DNA of 64,000 bases from Talinum fruticosum (GCA_021018815.1 JAITYX010000017.1:3968001-4032000); one strand, 5' to 3'. Positions 24,655-38,460 are shown, counted from the stretch's first letter. Notes: generated from the letters alone by a model not told the origin. Translations and numbers: made by a program.

Positions 24655-25236
24655 CTAAGAAAAAAGGTAAAAGTAAAACCCATTATCAGTTCAATCTGAC
24701 AAAGCATTTTCACTCATACATTTTCCACCCCATAAACATGCCCTACTCTGATCATTAATTACTGACCAACTGTCATACATGTCCTTCTGGAAATAATCGA
24801 AGGTGAAGGTAACAAAGTAAGCACAAAACAAGAAAGTTGATGATGTTTCAATAAATTGAGATATTAATGAGAAATTTCATTCACTATCCCCATCAATCTT
24901 CTCAAATCCAATTATATTAAACCCTCCTCAAATTATGGGCTTGAATGAATCAACAGTAAATATTAACAATATCCAAGAACCCTACCCATCAGAACAGGAA
25001 AAACCCTCTGCAAAATATTGAGGTTGAATGAAAGGGCAAATCAGTAAGAGATGACTTGATCTCCTTGGATGGGTCACCGTGAAGTTGAATCAACTAAACC
25101 CAAATCAGGAAAACACAAATATTGAGGTACAAAAAACCATATTGAAATCAGTAACAGAGAAAAGACTGGGAAGAAGAAATGAAGGAAAGAGAAGAAGAAC
25201 AAATCTCAGAAAAAAGGGTCATGGAAGTTTAAGTAC
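24655..25236 (-). other. Probable 5' UTR intron of the BEL1-like gene
   Basis: A strong acceptor (pyrimidine tract, then TTCTTAG) ends at 24655. A donor, TTGAG|GTACTT, begins at 25236. A 5' UTR intron of this size is common in this gene family. The leader exon would lie upstream of 25236, where CT-rich tracts near 25717-25746 mark the promoter-proximal side. Confidence 0.5.
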
Positions 25237-26505
25237 CTCAAAAATCAAAGATGCTGTGCCTTAATTGGGGAACAAAGGAGCTAAAGAGTGCTAAAAGCAT
25301 AAGAACTCCCCAACACTTAAAGACAAACTGATCCCAAGAGATTTCCCCACAACCCACTCCCAGAGAAACCCTTTTCAATCACAACAATGACACACCGAAT
25401 TAGAATAATATACCTCCAACTACAACTACAACTACAACCCAAATGAATTTAAAAACACAATCACATACTAATACATAAAATATTAGATGAAAGATGGAAA
25501 AGAGACAGGTAGAGAGAGAAATGAATGAACAGTTAACCACAACCTTCTATTTCTTCAATATTAAATTTTGAATTCTCTCTCTCCCTTATCAAATTATATG
25601 GCCAGCCACCATTGACACGTGTGAATAACAAAGAATTTTGCTAGAAAGTTCTTCAGGAAGCTCTCAAACCCAGAACAGAAAAAGGGGGATTGTTGATTTA
25701 GCTGTTGGTACCTCCTCTCTCTCTCCCTCCCTCTATCTCTCTCTACTATGCTTGCTTCAAAGGGGTTAAGTTTAAGAAGCTAACAACCAGTTGGTAGACC
25801 TAAACACTATCTTAAGCCTCGTTCAAACGCATACCCAATTTCTCTCTCCTCAACTCCTCCCTCTTGTTGCAGAAGAACAACACTACAGTGAGAAGATTGA
25901 AGCCATTTTCTGGGCAATTTTCACCCTCAAAAAGCACCCAAAAAAAGGGAAATTGTGGGCATTTGTGATAAGGAAGGAATAAAATAATGGAGGGGTAGCT
26001 GTATACTATTCGTAGTAGTAGGTGACAGTGACAACATCACACGTTTTAACGAATGGAAACGATTCCTCAACATGTACGCCTCATAAAAATATTCAATTCA
26101 ATTTCTGAGAAGTTTTTTTCTGGGTATTTAATTTATGGATTTTCCTTCTTGGTTGGTAACTGGGTATCCACAAAAATTTTTTGGCAAATTAATTATATTC
26201 AACTGTCTTGCTGCACCAAGTAAATGCCGCCATTAACTGGGATTTTTCAACAAAAAAAAAAAAAGAAGAAATTTTTGGGTAATATGCTTTGAAGATTTCT
26301 CTGTATTGGGAAGAAGAAAAAATATAATGATTAGCAATCAGAAAAGCCAGAAAAAGAGTGGAATAACAAAGTGAAAAAGTGAAAAAATTAAAAAAGAAAT
26401 TGCAATGAGTGAATGAGGAAAAAGAAGATAATCAAACTCTACTTTTTCCCATGGAGGAGAGAGGAAAAGGGTTCGATTAGTTGGTGGAAGCCCAAAAATG
26501 CATGG

Positions 26506-26510
<5 letters not shown>

Positions 26511-26598
<88 letters not shown>
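26511..26598. repeat. (TA)44 microsatellite
   Basis: An unbroken TA tract of about 88 bp. An open frame reading into it (IYIYIY) is an artefact. Its exact length in the assembly is unreliable. Confidence 0.95.
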
Positions 26599-26602
<4 letters not shown>

Positions 26603-29600
26603 AGTTTAATGCTTGTGCATGAATTTGGATTGTTGAGGTTGAGTTTTCAATCATTTAAAAAGAAGGTTTGTAGTACTTGGGAGGTCACCATTACAATTTG
26701 ACCAATTATTTTTGCCAATCATTCATCCAAGACCAACTAGTGCTAAGTAACTTAGGTTGTAATTTAAACCTAAATTCTTGAAAAAAAAAATTTATCACTA
26801 AATTCTTGAAATTAAACAAACCCAAAAGTGCTTTGTAAGTTTAGGCCATGTTTGATTTTTTTTCAAGTCACTCTTGACTCAATTTTTTCAAAAAAATTAT
26901 TTTCATAATGAGTGAGTTATTTTGGTAAATTACATTTAAAAGGATTTTAAAGTTTGAGAGTTATTTTAAGTTTGTGTTGAACCCTAGTCTAATTTTGAAC
27001 GTGCCAAGTTCAAGCGCTCAACGAGCCGGCTCAATTTGGTTGAACAAGAATATTATAGAATTTTGGGTATTTTAATTGAGCAAGAATATTATAGAATTTT
27101 TTTATGATATGTGAATAATGGGAGTTTATTTAGTTTGTATATTGTCTAGTGATATATATGTTCATTTGTAACTTCAAGTGAGTCTCAAATGATAGTTTGT
27201 TAATTAGCTTCATATATCTTAGAGACAAAAATATCATACCCATTAATCTTAATGTTGCTTAAGTTGGACATTACCGTTCACCTATTTTCTTTGCATGAAT
27301 TATTTAATTCAAAAATGGTGATGGTATCCATTTGACAATGATTTTATACAAATATATATTAAATTGATAATTCAATTATTTAGTCATCTTACAAAATTGG
27401 CAATACCTTTGAATTTCAATAAAGTTGAATACGACACCAAGTGAGTGTTGGCAATACCTTTAATTCTAAGGGAGATAATTTTCTTGTATTTATGCAAAAA
27501 GGAGTTGTGATGGGTTGGGTTTAGTATCCTTTTTCTCTTAGCCTTCAAATACAACTAAAATTACCTCCGAAATAAGTACCAAATTAGGTAGTCCGCACTT
27601 ACCCTTTCAAAAAATAAATAAATAAAGTTGCTCAATACGACTCATCGGGCCTTTTTCCCTAATCAACTACAAGCATGAATATTATATACACTTCCTATAT
27701 TTCAAAATACTTGTCACTTTCGGGTTTTGTTAGAATATCAAAAATGCACAAAATTTATGACAAAATCTGTGTTAAAGACTAAGTTGCTCTAAGATTTTAT
27801 TGGAAATGAAGAAAGTCAATGAAAAAATAAGAAAAAATAATTAATAAGGATAAAATTGGTAACATAGTCATTAATATGTCATTAAAATTATAAAATAATA
27901 AATATTACAAAACGAAAAAAGTTAGATAAAATGACGAGTTTTGTGAAACGCAAGGAGTATCTTTTATATTTAATATGATTAAATAATTGATAAATTTTTA
28001 AAAAAACTATTCAAAAATGATGAAAATAAATTGCTTTAATGTTTCGCTTTCAAAACAGATCCATATATCCTCAAATGTAATTTTTCCAGGGAAAAAGGTG
28101 AAAAGAATTTTGATTAAATTAATTGTTGCACTCCTTAATTGAGGACTTTGGAATTTTTTTGATTTTATGGCGCCTGACAAAACAAAGAAGGTGTTTTCCT
28201 CATCTGAATCCATAAATGGTGATGTCCTAAGGATTAGTGAATTGTTTGAGTACTCCTGCATTAATGGCATATAATTCAAACACTTTCAATGAATTCATTT
28301 CTCTAAATTTCATGATTGGATGTGTTATTTGATGGAATTCTGTCTCGATAATTTATTATAAGATGTTATGTTACATCAGTATACATCGATAGTAACTAAC
28401 TTATTAACATATGATGCAACGACTAAATACAAGCAAAATTCAGAAAAAGATAACAATAGCGGATTATTAGAGTTATATTTTTAATACACATATGAATCTC
28501 ATGTTTTGTGTTTTAATATCACCTCCATTTAATCTTGAAAGCCTCGATCATATTATGATTTTTGTTTTTCTTTGACATTTTTATTTTTAATAATACCCAA
28601 GTACAATACTATTAACATTTTAACTCAAATCTCATTTCATGTTAATTTTATGCACTTTTTTTCCTTCAAAAAAAAAAAAGAAACAAAAAAAATTAGGCTC
28701 TTTGCTTGTAGCTACAATGAAGCCAAACCAAGTTACAAGTGCATTATTGGGGGTTGAAAACTGTAACTTCCTTTCTGATTTCTCCTATTCAAATTTTTTG
28801 TATTTAGTGTCAGTCGTTACAACTAATAAAATCTCTAAATTTGTTATCGAGTTAATAAATTTAAATCCCTTCTATATCAACATTTACACGTTTTTTGATA
28901 TTTTAAGTTATATTCTTATACCATTGTTTTTTTAGAGTTTTTTTTTTAAAGAATGATATTTTTCAAAAAAATTTTAATTACTCTTTATTTTGTATCTAAA
29001 TCTGGTGTGTTCCCACTAATCAAGTTGTTTACCCTCTCTATCGTCATCCTTCTACGAGAAAAATATAGTGTGAAATCAAAAGGGAATGGAAAAAAAAAAA
29101 GAAAAGAAAATATGTGGTATGAAAATAATGAAACTTTGGACATTAATTAATTACTTATAATATAGACAAATTAGGTGGAGCCCACATATCAGAAATTAAA
29201 TAGGTGGTAGTTAGAAGCCAACAAACAGAAATTGACACGTAATCATCAATGTCACTGTACCCAACCTTTAGCTTCTAACTGTGAGTTTTCATTAATCCTC
29301 TCCTCTAATCATAATTACTTTGTTTAATTCAAATTAATCAAAAGATTAAATTTGAAAATTAAATAGGAGTATCTCAATTGATGTTTAACTTGGCTAGAGT
29401 AATTCAATTCCAACTTGTAATTTAGGGAGTTTTTCGACATCGATAATCCAATTTTCGGGTGTTGAAGATTATCAATTACAATTTAAAAATATAGTAAATT
29501 TAAATATTTCAATCTTTAAAAGTATTTGTTTTTATTAATATTATCATTGTATCCTAAATTTGGGGTTGATTATTTTTGTGTATATAGACATCGAATCATA

Positions 29601-30653
29601 GCAGTTTGCCTCACTATATTTTTTTTCGCTTCACTATATTTGACTTCACGACTCTCGTATGATAATAAGCTACCGTTAAATTAGTTTTGAAAGTATATAT
29701 ATATATATATATATGTTTGAATAAGCGATAATATAGATAAAATAAATGCCTCCAAATTCGGATATTGCGTATTATTTTCAGATTTGAGATCTTTTATTGG
29801 TGTTCAATGCGATTAAAATTATTAATGTCTAAATATTATTACAGTAAGTCCTGCATCAAGCCATTGTGAGATAGACATTTCTAGGGTAACGTTTCATGAT
29901 TATGAGAGCAAGTAGATAACTAATTATTTTTTTATAATAATGCTTCATGAGACGTTCTTACTTAAAAAAATTTGTGAAATTTTAATGCATGTAAATTTAA
30001 AGTTGTTATTTTTGAAAATAAAGGGAGAAACTTGCAGTTCTAAACAAGAAAGCTTTATTTTATAGGTGCTGATTATTGCATAAATATTTTCAAAAATAAA
30101 TGAACCCCCAAAAATTATGTCGTGCTCTTTCAAACACCAAACTTGGTGGTTAAGTAAAATATCATGCATATGAGAATTATTTTAAAATAATTTTCTTATG
30201 AGGGTCTTCAGCTATTTATTTTTTAAAAAAAATTAACACACCATGCTCGATACTTTAACGACCAACTTATAATGACCCGAGGAATAATAAGTCATCGTTG
30301 ATTATAAATTATAATAGGCTTTTAATACAAATTGATTCTCACTCTCTTTAATTAGAAGGGGAAATTAAAAAAATCACTATTTGCCCTATTAGATATTTTT
30401 TTAAATATGTTCATTGCCTGTGTGCATGGGGGCATTTAAATTAAGGACTATATAGTGAGACAATTCTGGTAGTTTTTATATCTTTTTAAATATATTAAGA
30501 AAGTTTCAAATTCATCTAGAAAAAGATATTTTTGAAAATTTAAGATTTAAAATTATTTCATGTAAAAATAAGGAGATAAAATTTTATTTGAAAAATATAC
30601 AAATTTTAAAATATCTGATTTATTAATTATTAATATTATTTTTTGATAAAAAA

Positions 30654-30654
30654 G

Positions 30655-30686
<32 letters not shown>
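30654..30686. repeat. (ATT)n microsatellite
   Basis: Eleven ATT units in a row. Confidence 0.95.
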
Positions 30687-30688
<2 letters not shown>

Positions 30689-30952
30689 GTGAATGTTTGT
30701 ATGAACATAAACGTTAAGACAGATGATGAAAAGTTAAATGGTATGTACAGTTTGTGTGAACAGTATATTAAAGTGTTGAATTAACACAGTTTGTAAACAT
30801 TCACTTTGCTAGATGCTAACATTTGAGTATTCACTTGTGAACACTCAGATGAACCTCACTTCAGGTTAGAATTGGCTTCTAGTTCCATCAATATAAATAA
30901 AATAAATATTTATAAAAAATTTGTAACTTCATTTTTCTTTTCATGTCGGAAG

Positions 30953-31232
30953 TAATGGCTCGGCTCGGTTTAGATTAAATAATTTATTTTTTAAAAAAAT
31001 ACTTGTTTTGAGAGTATAAAATTATCTCTAAAATTACCAAAATTTCATTCAAACCTTTATTTCTTAAATTTATTACAAAGTATATAATTTAATTTCGATT
31101 ATAACCTTAAATTTAAAAATTTTATAAATAAATCTCAAAAAATGAAAAATTAAACCGAGCCCGAGCCTGAGCTTGACCTATCCCAAACCTAAACTTCAAA
31201 GGCTCGCCGAGCCCGGCTCGTTGACAGCCCTA
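30953..31232. mobile_element. hAT-like MITE with GAGCCCGGCTCG ends
   Basis: The right end, read inverted, starts TAGGGCTGTCAACGAGCC, a form common in plant hAT MITEs. The left end is diverged (TAATGGCTCGGCTCGG). The flanks gtcggaag and gttgcaag match at 6 of 8 positions, a weak target duplication. The interior is AT-rich and non-coding. The left boundary is the less certain one. Confidence 0.5.
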
Positions 31233-32340
31233 GTTGCAAGGACAAAACTGCTAGCATAAAGAAACCAATTAAGAGAAGACTTCCAATATTTTGGGAGCAA
31301 AATCAAAATAGGATTGTTAGTCAAAATATGAAACAGATGAGTCATGGAATGGGCCCATATAGACAAGTCTAACAAGAAAACCTCGCCAATAATTGCTCCA
31401 AGTCAAATTACTTGACTAAGGCTTCTCCCAAATATTATCACATTAAGAATTTAAGTGTAAGCATCCATCAACCCATGAAGAAAAACATTTCTATTACATC
31501 ATTCTTTACAAGTATGGTTTGTTTGTTAGTTTGCCCTTTGTTAGCTTACTTAGTTGGTAACATTATGACAATGTTTAAATCTCATTTATGTCAACATTCT
31601 ATGATGGAATTTTGAATTCGTATTGACTACCAAATATTCATCAACATATATGCATCAACATATATGTCTGACACGTTCTTTTCAACTTATCATAAATAAC
31701 TCATTATTGTCGAGTACCGACCCGTGCCGATGAATGCTGATAACTGTTCATCAGTGCCAATATGAGCAGATTATAACTTGAAAATATGACTGCTTATTAA
31801 AAGTTGATGACGTATCGTGGCATATGATCAACAAACTGACATGATTGGAACATCTTATCAGTTTGATACTATATAATAAATAAGTTAGCCCAATATAATA
31901 GATAAGTTTACACGATCGAGCCAGACAAATCTCCAGCTTCAACGTGCAAAGTGCTTGTTTATCCAGGGAAACTTTGCACCACAGGAAAACATTCAGAAGG
32001 CTTCAGACATTTGACAACTCCATAATTGGTTGTCTTTCGGCCTATTTCTAACATGCACCACAAGGAAACTAGAAGGAAGAATTTCATCAGGAGTTAAAGC
32101 GTTCTCATACTTCTTAGGAAGAAGCCATAGTCAGCAGTATGATTTACATCCAACATTACCACATTTTACCGACACTATCTGCATTCATGCCCCAGTACTA
32201 TAAATGAGGCAGTCTCAAATGCATTTTCTTTTTCTTTTTTTTTTTTGGAGGGGGGAATGTAGTTTTCTCGTGCTTCCACTTTGACAACTCTGTAAAATTA
32301 GAAGCAATTCCTACCCGATAATTGCATGATATTCCCTTAC
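31233..32340. other. Intergenic DNA and 3' flank of the E2 gene
   Basis: No gene is seen. The side nearest 32340 is the expected 3' UTR of the E2 gene on the minus strand. A short direct repeat (catcaacatatatg twice) lies near 31640. Confidence 0.4.
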
Positions 32341-35300
32341 TTACACCTTGTCATCATGGAACCACCACCTCGTTTCCTTGGGAGATCTTCCATTCTTACA
32401 GTTCTTCACATATCGATCATTGTCTGCAGGCCGTTGCTGCAAAAAGGAAAAATATCTTCTCAGTAACACTTGCTAGTAGTTTCATGACCGCCCATTAGCA
32501 CCACCACCAACTACAGGAAAGGGGAGTGGAAGATAGGATGGAAGGAATCTTATCTTATGTACCTTTGAAGTAGAGCTCGACAACATGGATAGGATACTGA
32601 TACAAATAGAACTGACTGTCATAGCTGGGGACCAAGAGTCATACAAAATATCTGCAAGAATACCGAATCAAAGGGAAACACGTCATGCACAAGATTGTTT
32701 TTGTAGACTTTGAACAATCTTACCAATGACTCCATGCATGCCAATGGTCCCATACATATAATCACAATATCAACCTAAAGAATGGGGAACTGAAATCTTG
32801 CAATACAACTGGCGTATTCTTGGAAATATCAAGGACTCCAAATTTGCGTCCTGCTTACGCAAACTTTTTTTTTTGGGGGGGATGCTGCAGCCTGCCTCTG
32901 ATAGACGTTGTACTCTAAATGAAAAACCTTCTGACCCTAGATTTGGGAATGATGCCATTCTCTATCAATCAACCTTGCACCAACACCTATCTTCTCCGGC
33001 CACTAGCCAACTACCAGCAGGATTCATCACTGACCAGCAAATGCACACAAGAATCTCACCTCCTGGCACCACCACCGGTGGCCCATTTCCCCGCTCCAGT
33101 CTCCCAGCTGCATTTTCAAACCCTTGACCAATCCCCTTAATCCAAGAATTGAAAATTTGTGGTTTCCCAGACACTACATTTGGAATTGATGTACATGATT
33201 TTACATCCTAGAATGAACTAGTCATATTTAAATTGTGTTTGACTGAGATTTAGGCTCAGTTTTCAGGGAGAGCAGGACGTACAGGTAAGCAAACATCAAT
33301 TGTTTCTCACTTCAAAGTCTTTAGACTCCTTAGAGATATCTCAATTGTCTATTGGTCAAGGTGCTGAAGCTCCAAATAGGAGATTCTGAAATCAGTTTCT
33401 TTTGGAGACACAGAGCCAATTATAAGGGCTTAAGAAAACTACATGGAAATACCAGACTACCCTTGTACATGTTCCGAAACACTAGATCATCATATATAGC
33501 TCCCTATCAGCCTTCTAGCAAAACAACTCCCATCTCTTTAGCAGATTTAGTTTCTCATGCTCACTAAGCTCCGTTCTTCCAGCTTCGCCTCAAAAACTAG
33601 AACTCCTCTGGTAGCAATCTTGCCAAGTCACTAGCAGTCCTTTGGAACACTCAAGGGCCTCCCGTTCTCCACTTGATTTAGGTTTCCGCATTGCATTGGC
33701 ATCCAAGTACACCGGATCAACACTTGAACCCAAACTAGACTAAATTAGCATAAGTAGCAAACTGAGTTCCTCTGACGTAGTTAATCTAGGCGACACCAGC
33801 TACCAATCTCTACGAAGTACGGGGTTCTTCCATCAAAGAAGTTCCAAGTATTGGCTACTCCTTCCTTCGAGAACTAATGAAAATTAAAGATACAGTGAAT
33901 GTCATAATAAAGAGTATATGGTGCGTCTTCAGGCCACATGATGTTAGACTATCATCAATACTACTACCACAGAAAGCATAGTTCCTGACTTCTAAAATGT
34001 GAGACATATCACGATCTTCGTAGAGAATAATCATGTAGATCTTTCTCTTCAAAGCAGTGCTCTTATGGGGAACAAATAAACTAAATGAACTAAGTTCAAG
34101 AAAGACTAGACGGAACAAATGAAATTTCGGTCAGTTCTCCCAGTGAAAAACGCAAACTCAGGCTCACCATATAAAGCAATTCCTATAACATAATGGCTCA
34201 GGATCCACATATGGCACATATTTATGCATATGCATCAACAAGTATCTTGCTCGAAATGTTATCCACTGGAACATGTAGATGTCCCTGCTAATTTTATAGC
34301 ACCTTCAACTTTAGGACAGAGAACAACTAAGCCAATTTGTTCCACAATTAACTCTTCATTTTATGCTGCAATGTCCCATCCAAAACATCCATTTGAGAGC
34401 CCATCTTTATACCAAGATATTTCTGGTTTGTCCCATGAATTTATGGAGAATTCAACCATTAATATGACTTTAAAGCAGCTGATCTTCACATACCAATCAA
34501 TTCGGTCAACATTCACAAACACTAAGAATGAGACCGATACACATGACTAAGTTTTCGAAAAATAGAACACCATAAAGAACCTTCTAGTGAAACCCAACTA
34601 AAGGAACAGCACAAGATAAGTCATCAAAACACAAAAATTACACCTTACCTAAACAAATATGCCCGTTGCTGTAAATGTGAGGATGCAGAGGTGCTGGAGG
34701 TACAAATATAACCTACTCAACAAGCAACACCCAACTTTAAAAAACCCAAATTTTAAAAAAATTCCTTTGAATAAGAAAATGAATAGGAGCACACACCCCC
34801 CCAAAAAAAAAGAAAAAGAAAATTCAGAGAGATAAAAGAGATAACCTGGGGAGCTTCCATAGGATAATGTTCAGGAAAATCAACCTGAAGCTGATAGGTT
34901 TCGTTGGCGTACAAGGTCCCAGGTGCTCCTGTAACTTCGATCACCCATCTGATAACCCACAAATTGAACACCAACCCACCAAAAAAAAAAGAATTTAAGC
35001 ATAATAAATAAACATGAAAAGGGGGCAAATAGTGATGAATTGAGTGGGTTGGTGAGTAAAGTCGAATAATAATAATTTTAAAAAATTAAGAAAAATGAAT
35101 AGTACCTCTGAAGATTATCGGTGACTTTGTGTTTGAATCCAGCGGGAGGATTGACCTGCCACTCCAGTAGCTCCTTCTGGAGCCGATTCTGCGCGATCTT
35201 GCTCAAAGCCTGCAAAATCACATCCCAAAAAATTTCATATTTCCAGAATCACAAAATTAGGGCACAGAGATTAATCGACCAGCAACAAGAAAGATAGATG

Positions 35301-35361
35301 AATAGAGAGCGAGAGAGAGAGAGAAGGGAACCTTGCGAGAATGAGTGGAGGAGCTGGTCAT
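32341..35361 (-). CDS. Ubiquitin-conjugating enzyme E2, UBC15/16 type
   Basis: This enzyme accepts ubiquitin from E1 on a cysteine and passes it to substrates or E3 ligases. Six exons: 35361-35332, 35209-35106, 34948-34846, 34712-34649, 32651-32563 and 32436-32341. All junctions are GT-AG and keep the frame; the product is 161 aa, the usual length. The E2 fold shows FPEHYPMEAPQV, then the HPN-region equivalent and SNGHICLDILYDSWSP with the catalytic Cys. The C-terminus RSPKETRWWFHDDKV is typical of the UBC15-18 group. Intron 4 is large (34648-32652, about 2 kb) and contains no recognised gene. GA tracts flank the start codon region. No frame damage is seen. Confidence 0.93.
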
Positions 35362-35370
35362 GGCTTCCCA

Positions 35371-35394
35371 GGAGAGAGAGAGAGAGAGAGAGAG
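35371..35394. repeat. (GA)n tract in the E2 gene 5' leader
   Basis: About twelve GA units just upstream of the E2 ATG; a second GA tract (35309-35324) lies in intron 1. Read on the gene strand these are CT-rich leader sequences, common near plant transcription starts. Confidence 0.85.
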
Positions 35395-37752
35395 GAGAGG
35401 AAAGGGGAGGAACACAGTTTCTGGGAATGTTCTATTCTATTATCGCAGAGAAGAAGAGTGGAAGGGAATTTTGGGATCAAAATATTTTTCTCCCAAATGC
35501 GCCTTTTTCTTTGGCCCCCTTTTCCCCACCACTTCCACTTACGTGTGTACCCTGCCTACTCTCCTCTATGACACGTTATATTTATTCTATTTCCCCGTGA
35601 CTACAACTATTTTTCATTTTTACTGTTAAAATTAGTGGTAATCACTAATAATGCGTAACATATTTTACGTAAGTGAAAAGTGATAAGGATTGATAAAAAT
35701 TATCTCGATACGCCAATGCTGGAATACACGTCTTTGGTGCAGTAGTTTGATAGGTTGTAAGCTCTGTTCCACTTATTTTTAACTTATAACTTTACGATTT
35801 CTTACAACTTTTTATAATTAACTTTATAAAATTCTTACACCTCCTTACAGTAAAACATACATCTCTGTACAACATGTACTCAAGGCACTACCTTACAAAG
35901 TAGTCAGAAAATTTTCAATCTCGTTTCATTTTTTATATAAAACTCTCCAACTAAATTTCCCACTTTCACCCAACTTAACATGTGATGCCAATTTATAGTC
36001 ATACGTCCACAGTGTAAGTCTCACTTAGGTCCATTTGAAAAATTTACACTTCAATTTTTTTTCAGGTAAGCAACTATGACGTCTTGTGTTGGATCCTCCT
36101 AAAAAAATCTCAAAAAGAAGAGACAGAAGATAGAAGAGAAGAAGGCCAAGGAACCAAAATGTTGGGCCAACCTATGGGCTGGATCTTATTCACAAAAGAT
36201 GTGATGGGCTTAGTCAATGGAAGCACCACATGGACATGCAATTTTAATCAGTCCAAATATTGGGCTAGGCCCATTTGTTTGTGCAATTAGATGGAAAACT
36301 CCCTTCCCTTTTACAAAACTCACGTACTCGGATTTAGGCTCTCTTTTTTTAAGTAAGAATCTAAGGTGATTTAGGTTACCTATGATAAAGAGTTTAATTT
36401 TTGTTACTTTGGTGTTTGTTATGTTTTTTCCAGTCGTTAAGTTTATTTGTCTAGTACTTACAATTATTATTTTAGTTGTATGGTATTACTCTTAACTTTT
36501 GTCATAATTTATCAAAAAAAGGAGATAAATAGTCTAAGCATAAGTTATGTGGAGACTGTTGACAAGTCATATAGTTAGTGAAATACAAGTTGATTGACAT
36601 GGACGTATAATCATATATAAGTTTACGTAAGACGGTCTCACTCTAGACAAGTTGTTCCCAAAATAATCGTATATATCCTTCCATTCTTTTCTTCAATCCT
36701 TTTTATTAATTAATTTGTATTTGTAATATGTTAGATGTAATTAAATTTATAATCTAAATAAATTCATAATTATATTTATCACCTTGTTTGACTGTAAAAG
36801 AGTATTACAATCAAGAAATTACATTATAATCATGATTAACATAAATTATGTAGTAGTAATTGCATTATAAAGTTGGTTGCATTAAATTGCCATTATATTA
36901 CATCCTTCACATCAAAGTAAATTGCCATTATAAGGCGAGGCTCCGACGATATGGCGGGCGGCAACGGGGAGAGAGCGGAAAGGCGATGAAGGTAGAAGCG
37001 GGGACAGGGGAGAGAGAGGAGAGATGGAGCAGAAGTGGGGAAGGTTCCTTTGAGGAGAGAGAATGAAAACAACAGAAGAAGAGAGGAGAGGCCTTTTGAG
37101 GGAAGACGGGGTTCAATGAAAAGAGTTAAAAGTTTGACAAACTTTCAAAGAACTGTAGTTAAAATTCAACATATGAGGACGGTTCATTAAAGCAATTGTC
37201 GTCATAGGTGGTAAACAACGCCGCTTATTTACAAAAGTGTCATCTGGTCCATTTTTCATTACGATTTGCTTTTTACCCGTCGTTAAAAGTAATTTTTATA
37301 ATAGTGATATGACATTGATCCTGTAGAAATAATCACATCAGATTAGGTGAAATACAAAATTTAATATAAACTTGGAACCGGCCAAAGACTTATGATTTTT
37401 CAACTAATTAAAGCATAACTACCTTTAAATGCATGACTATAATGTCAAGGTTTGAATCAATGAATAAAACCTAAGTAAGGAAGCAGTGTATATTTGGTTT
37501 TCTTGTGCGTTTGAACAAAATTTCTTAATAATTAGGTGAAGAAATAGAGAGTTGAAATTGAAGAAAATGGAAAATCTAGATAGACTTGTACGTGTTAGTA
37601 TTATGTGTCAATTAGTCCAACTATCAGATTTTATGCTTTGCAACATATAATTCTTGTAATCTATTTGAAAGTGATTGTTCATCCATTGTATAAGATGTCA
37701 ACTAACTTAGTTTATACTCCGTATGTAAAGTCTTTGAAATAATACTATAAAT
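35395..37752. other. Intergenic DNA with a CACTA-like end
   Basis: The E2 promoter occupies the left part. The segment 36930-37110 is unusually G/A-rich for the area. The segment ends at 37306 with a sequence that, read inverted, begins CACTATTATAAAAATTAC and carries an ACGACGG word, as CACTA transposon ends do. No matching left end was found. No intact gene is supported. Confidence 0.45.
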
Positions 37753-38009
37753 TAGCACTAGTAAAAGTTCGGGGTTCAGGTCAAATTCGGACGAAATATT
37801 TTATCCAATACTCTTTTTTTTAAAATTTTTAAGTTGGACAAATTAGACAAGTCTCAAATTCGCGTCAAAATCAAGTTCGAACAACAAAAATAGGAAAAAT
37901 ATTATAATCGAATTTAAAATTCAGACTTATAATTAATGATTGTACACATTTTTCTAATCGAGACAAATTTAGGTATTCGAGTTAGATGATAAAATTTTGT
38001 CTAACGGTA
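37753..38009. mobile_element. hAT-like MITE, family A copy 2
   Basis: Begins TAGCACTAGTAAAAG and ends TCTAACGGTA. It is flanked by CTATAAAT (37745-37752) and GTATAAAT (38010-38017), a 7/8 match. It has the same orientation and interior words as copy 1 (aggaaaaatattat, GAATTTAAAATTCAG, GATGATAAAATTTTGTC). 257 bp, non-coding. Confidence 0.65.
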
Positions 38010-38082
38010 GTATAAATAAATTTAAATTAATTACAATATAGCTTTCTTCCTTTTCTTTTCAAGCATCTTAGACAAAAACAAA

Positions 38083-38460
38083 AGTTTTTTTTTTTTTTTT
38101 TGGTTGATAAAGCCTGGAAGGCAGGGAGCATAGCTCCAAAACAAGCACAACCTACTGTTACAATAGTCCTCCACTAGTGCTACTTCTACCGGGTGGTTTT
38201 CAGGGGAAAAGGATGGGGATGGATTGGAAATTCCTCCCTAGCTCTATCAGGGGAATATGTACATTGTTCCTTCCATGCCTTGGACCACAATGCTGCTCTT
38301 CATTTGATAGTATTTTTCAAACCTTCTTCTGGTTTTCAAAAAGAATATTGCTCCTATACCTCCACAAGCTCCAAATGACTGCAAAGAAACTAGCAATCCA
38401 CAGCTTTTTCCTGAGCTTGTTCTGAATTTTCCTCCCGATCCACATCTCATACATCTGCTT
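38083..38460 (-). mobile_element. 5'-truncated LINE remnant with poly(A) tail
   Basis: On the minus strand the fragment encodes KLWIASFFAVIWSLWRYRSN and then FENQ. This is the segment after the RVT zinc-binding region of plant non-LTR retrotransposon polyproteins. It runs into an 18-base A tail (T run at 38083-38101 on the plus strand). Stops and frame changes show it is dead. The 5' break lies near 38460. Confidence 0.6.

Larger units (their letters stand above)
25237..30952. other. 5.7-kb gene desert
   Basis: Beyond the BEL1-like leader I see no gene. It holds microsatellites ((TA)n at 26511 and about 29694) and a 38-bp-scale tandem duplication near 27040-27100 (caagaatattatagaattt twice). 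Beside it is a fragment (about 27005-27035) with the cgagccggctc words of hAT-type MITEs. A (TTA)n tract lies at 30654-30686. Open frames are short and AT-driven. Confidence 0.5.

Noticed and set aside
26413..26604. Open frame ending in a long Ile-Tyr repeat
   Set aside because: It is a translation of the (TA)n microsatellite.
32965..33174. 69-codon minus-strand frame inside E2 intron 4
   Set aside because: It lies between correctly spliced E2 exons with no promoter or recognisable domain; likely an old repeat fragment.
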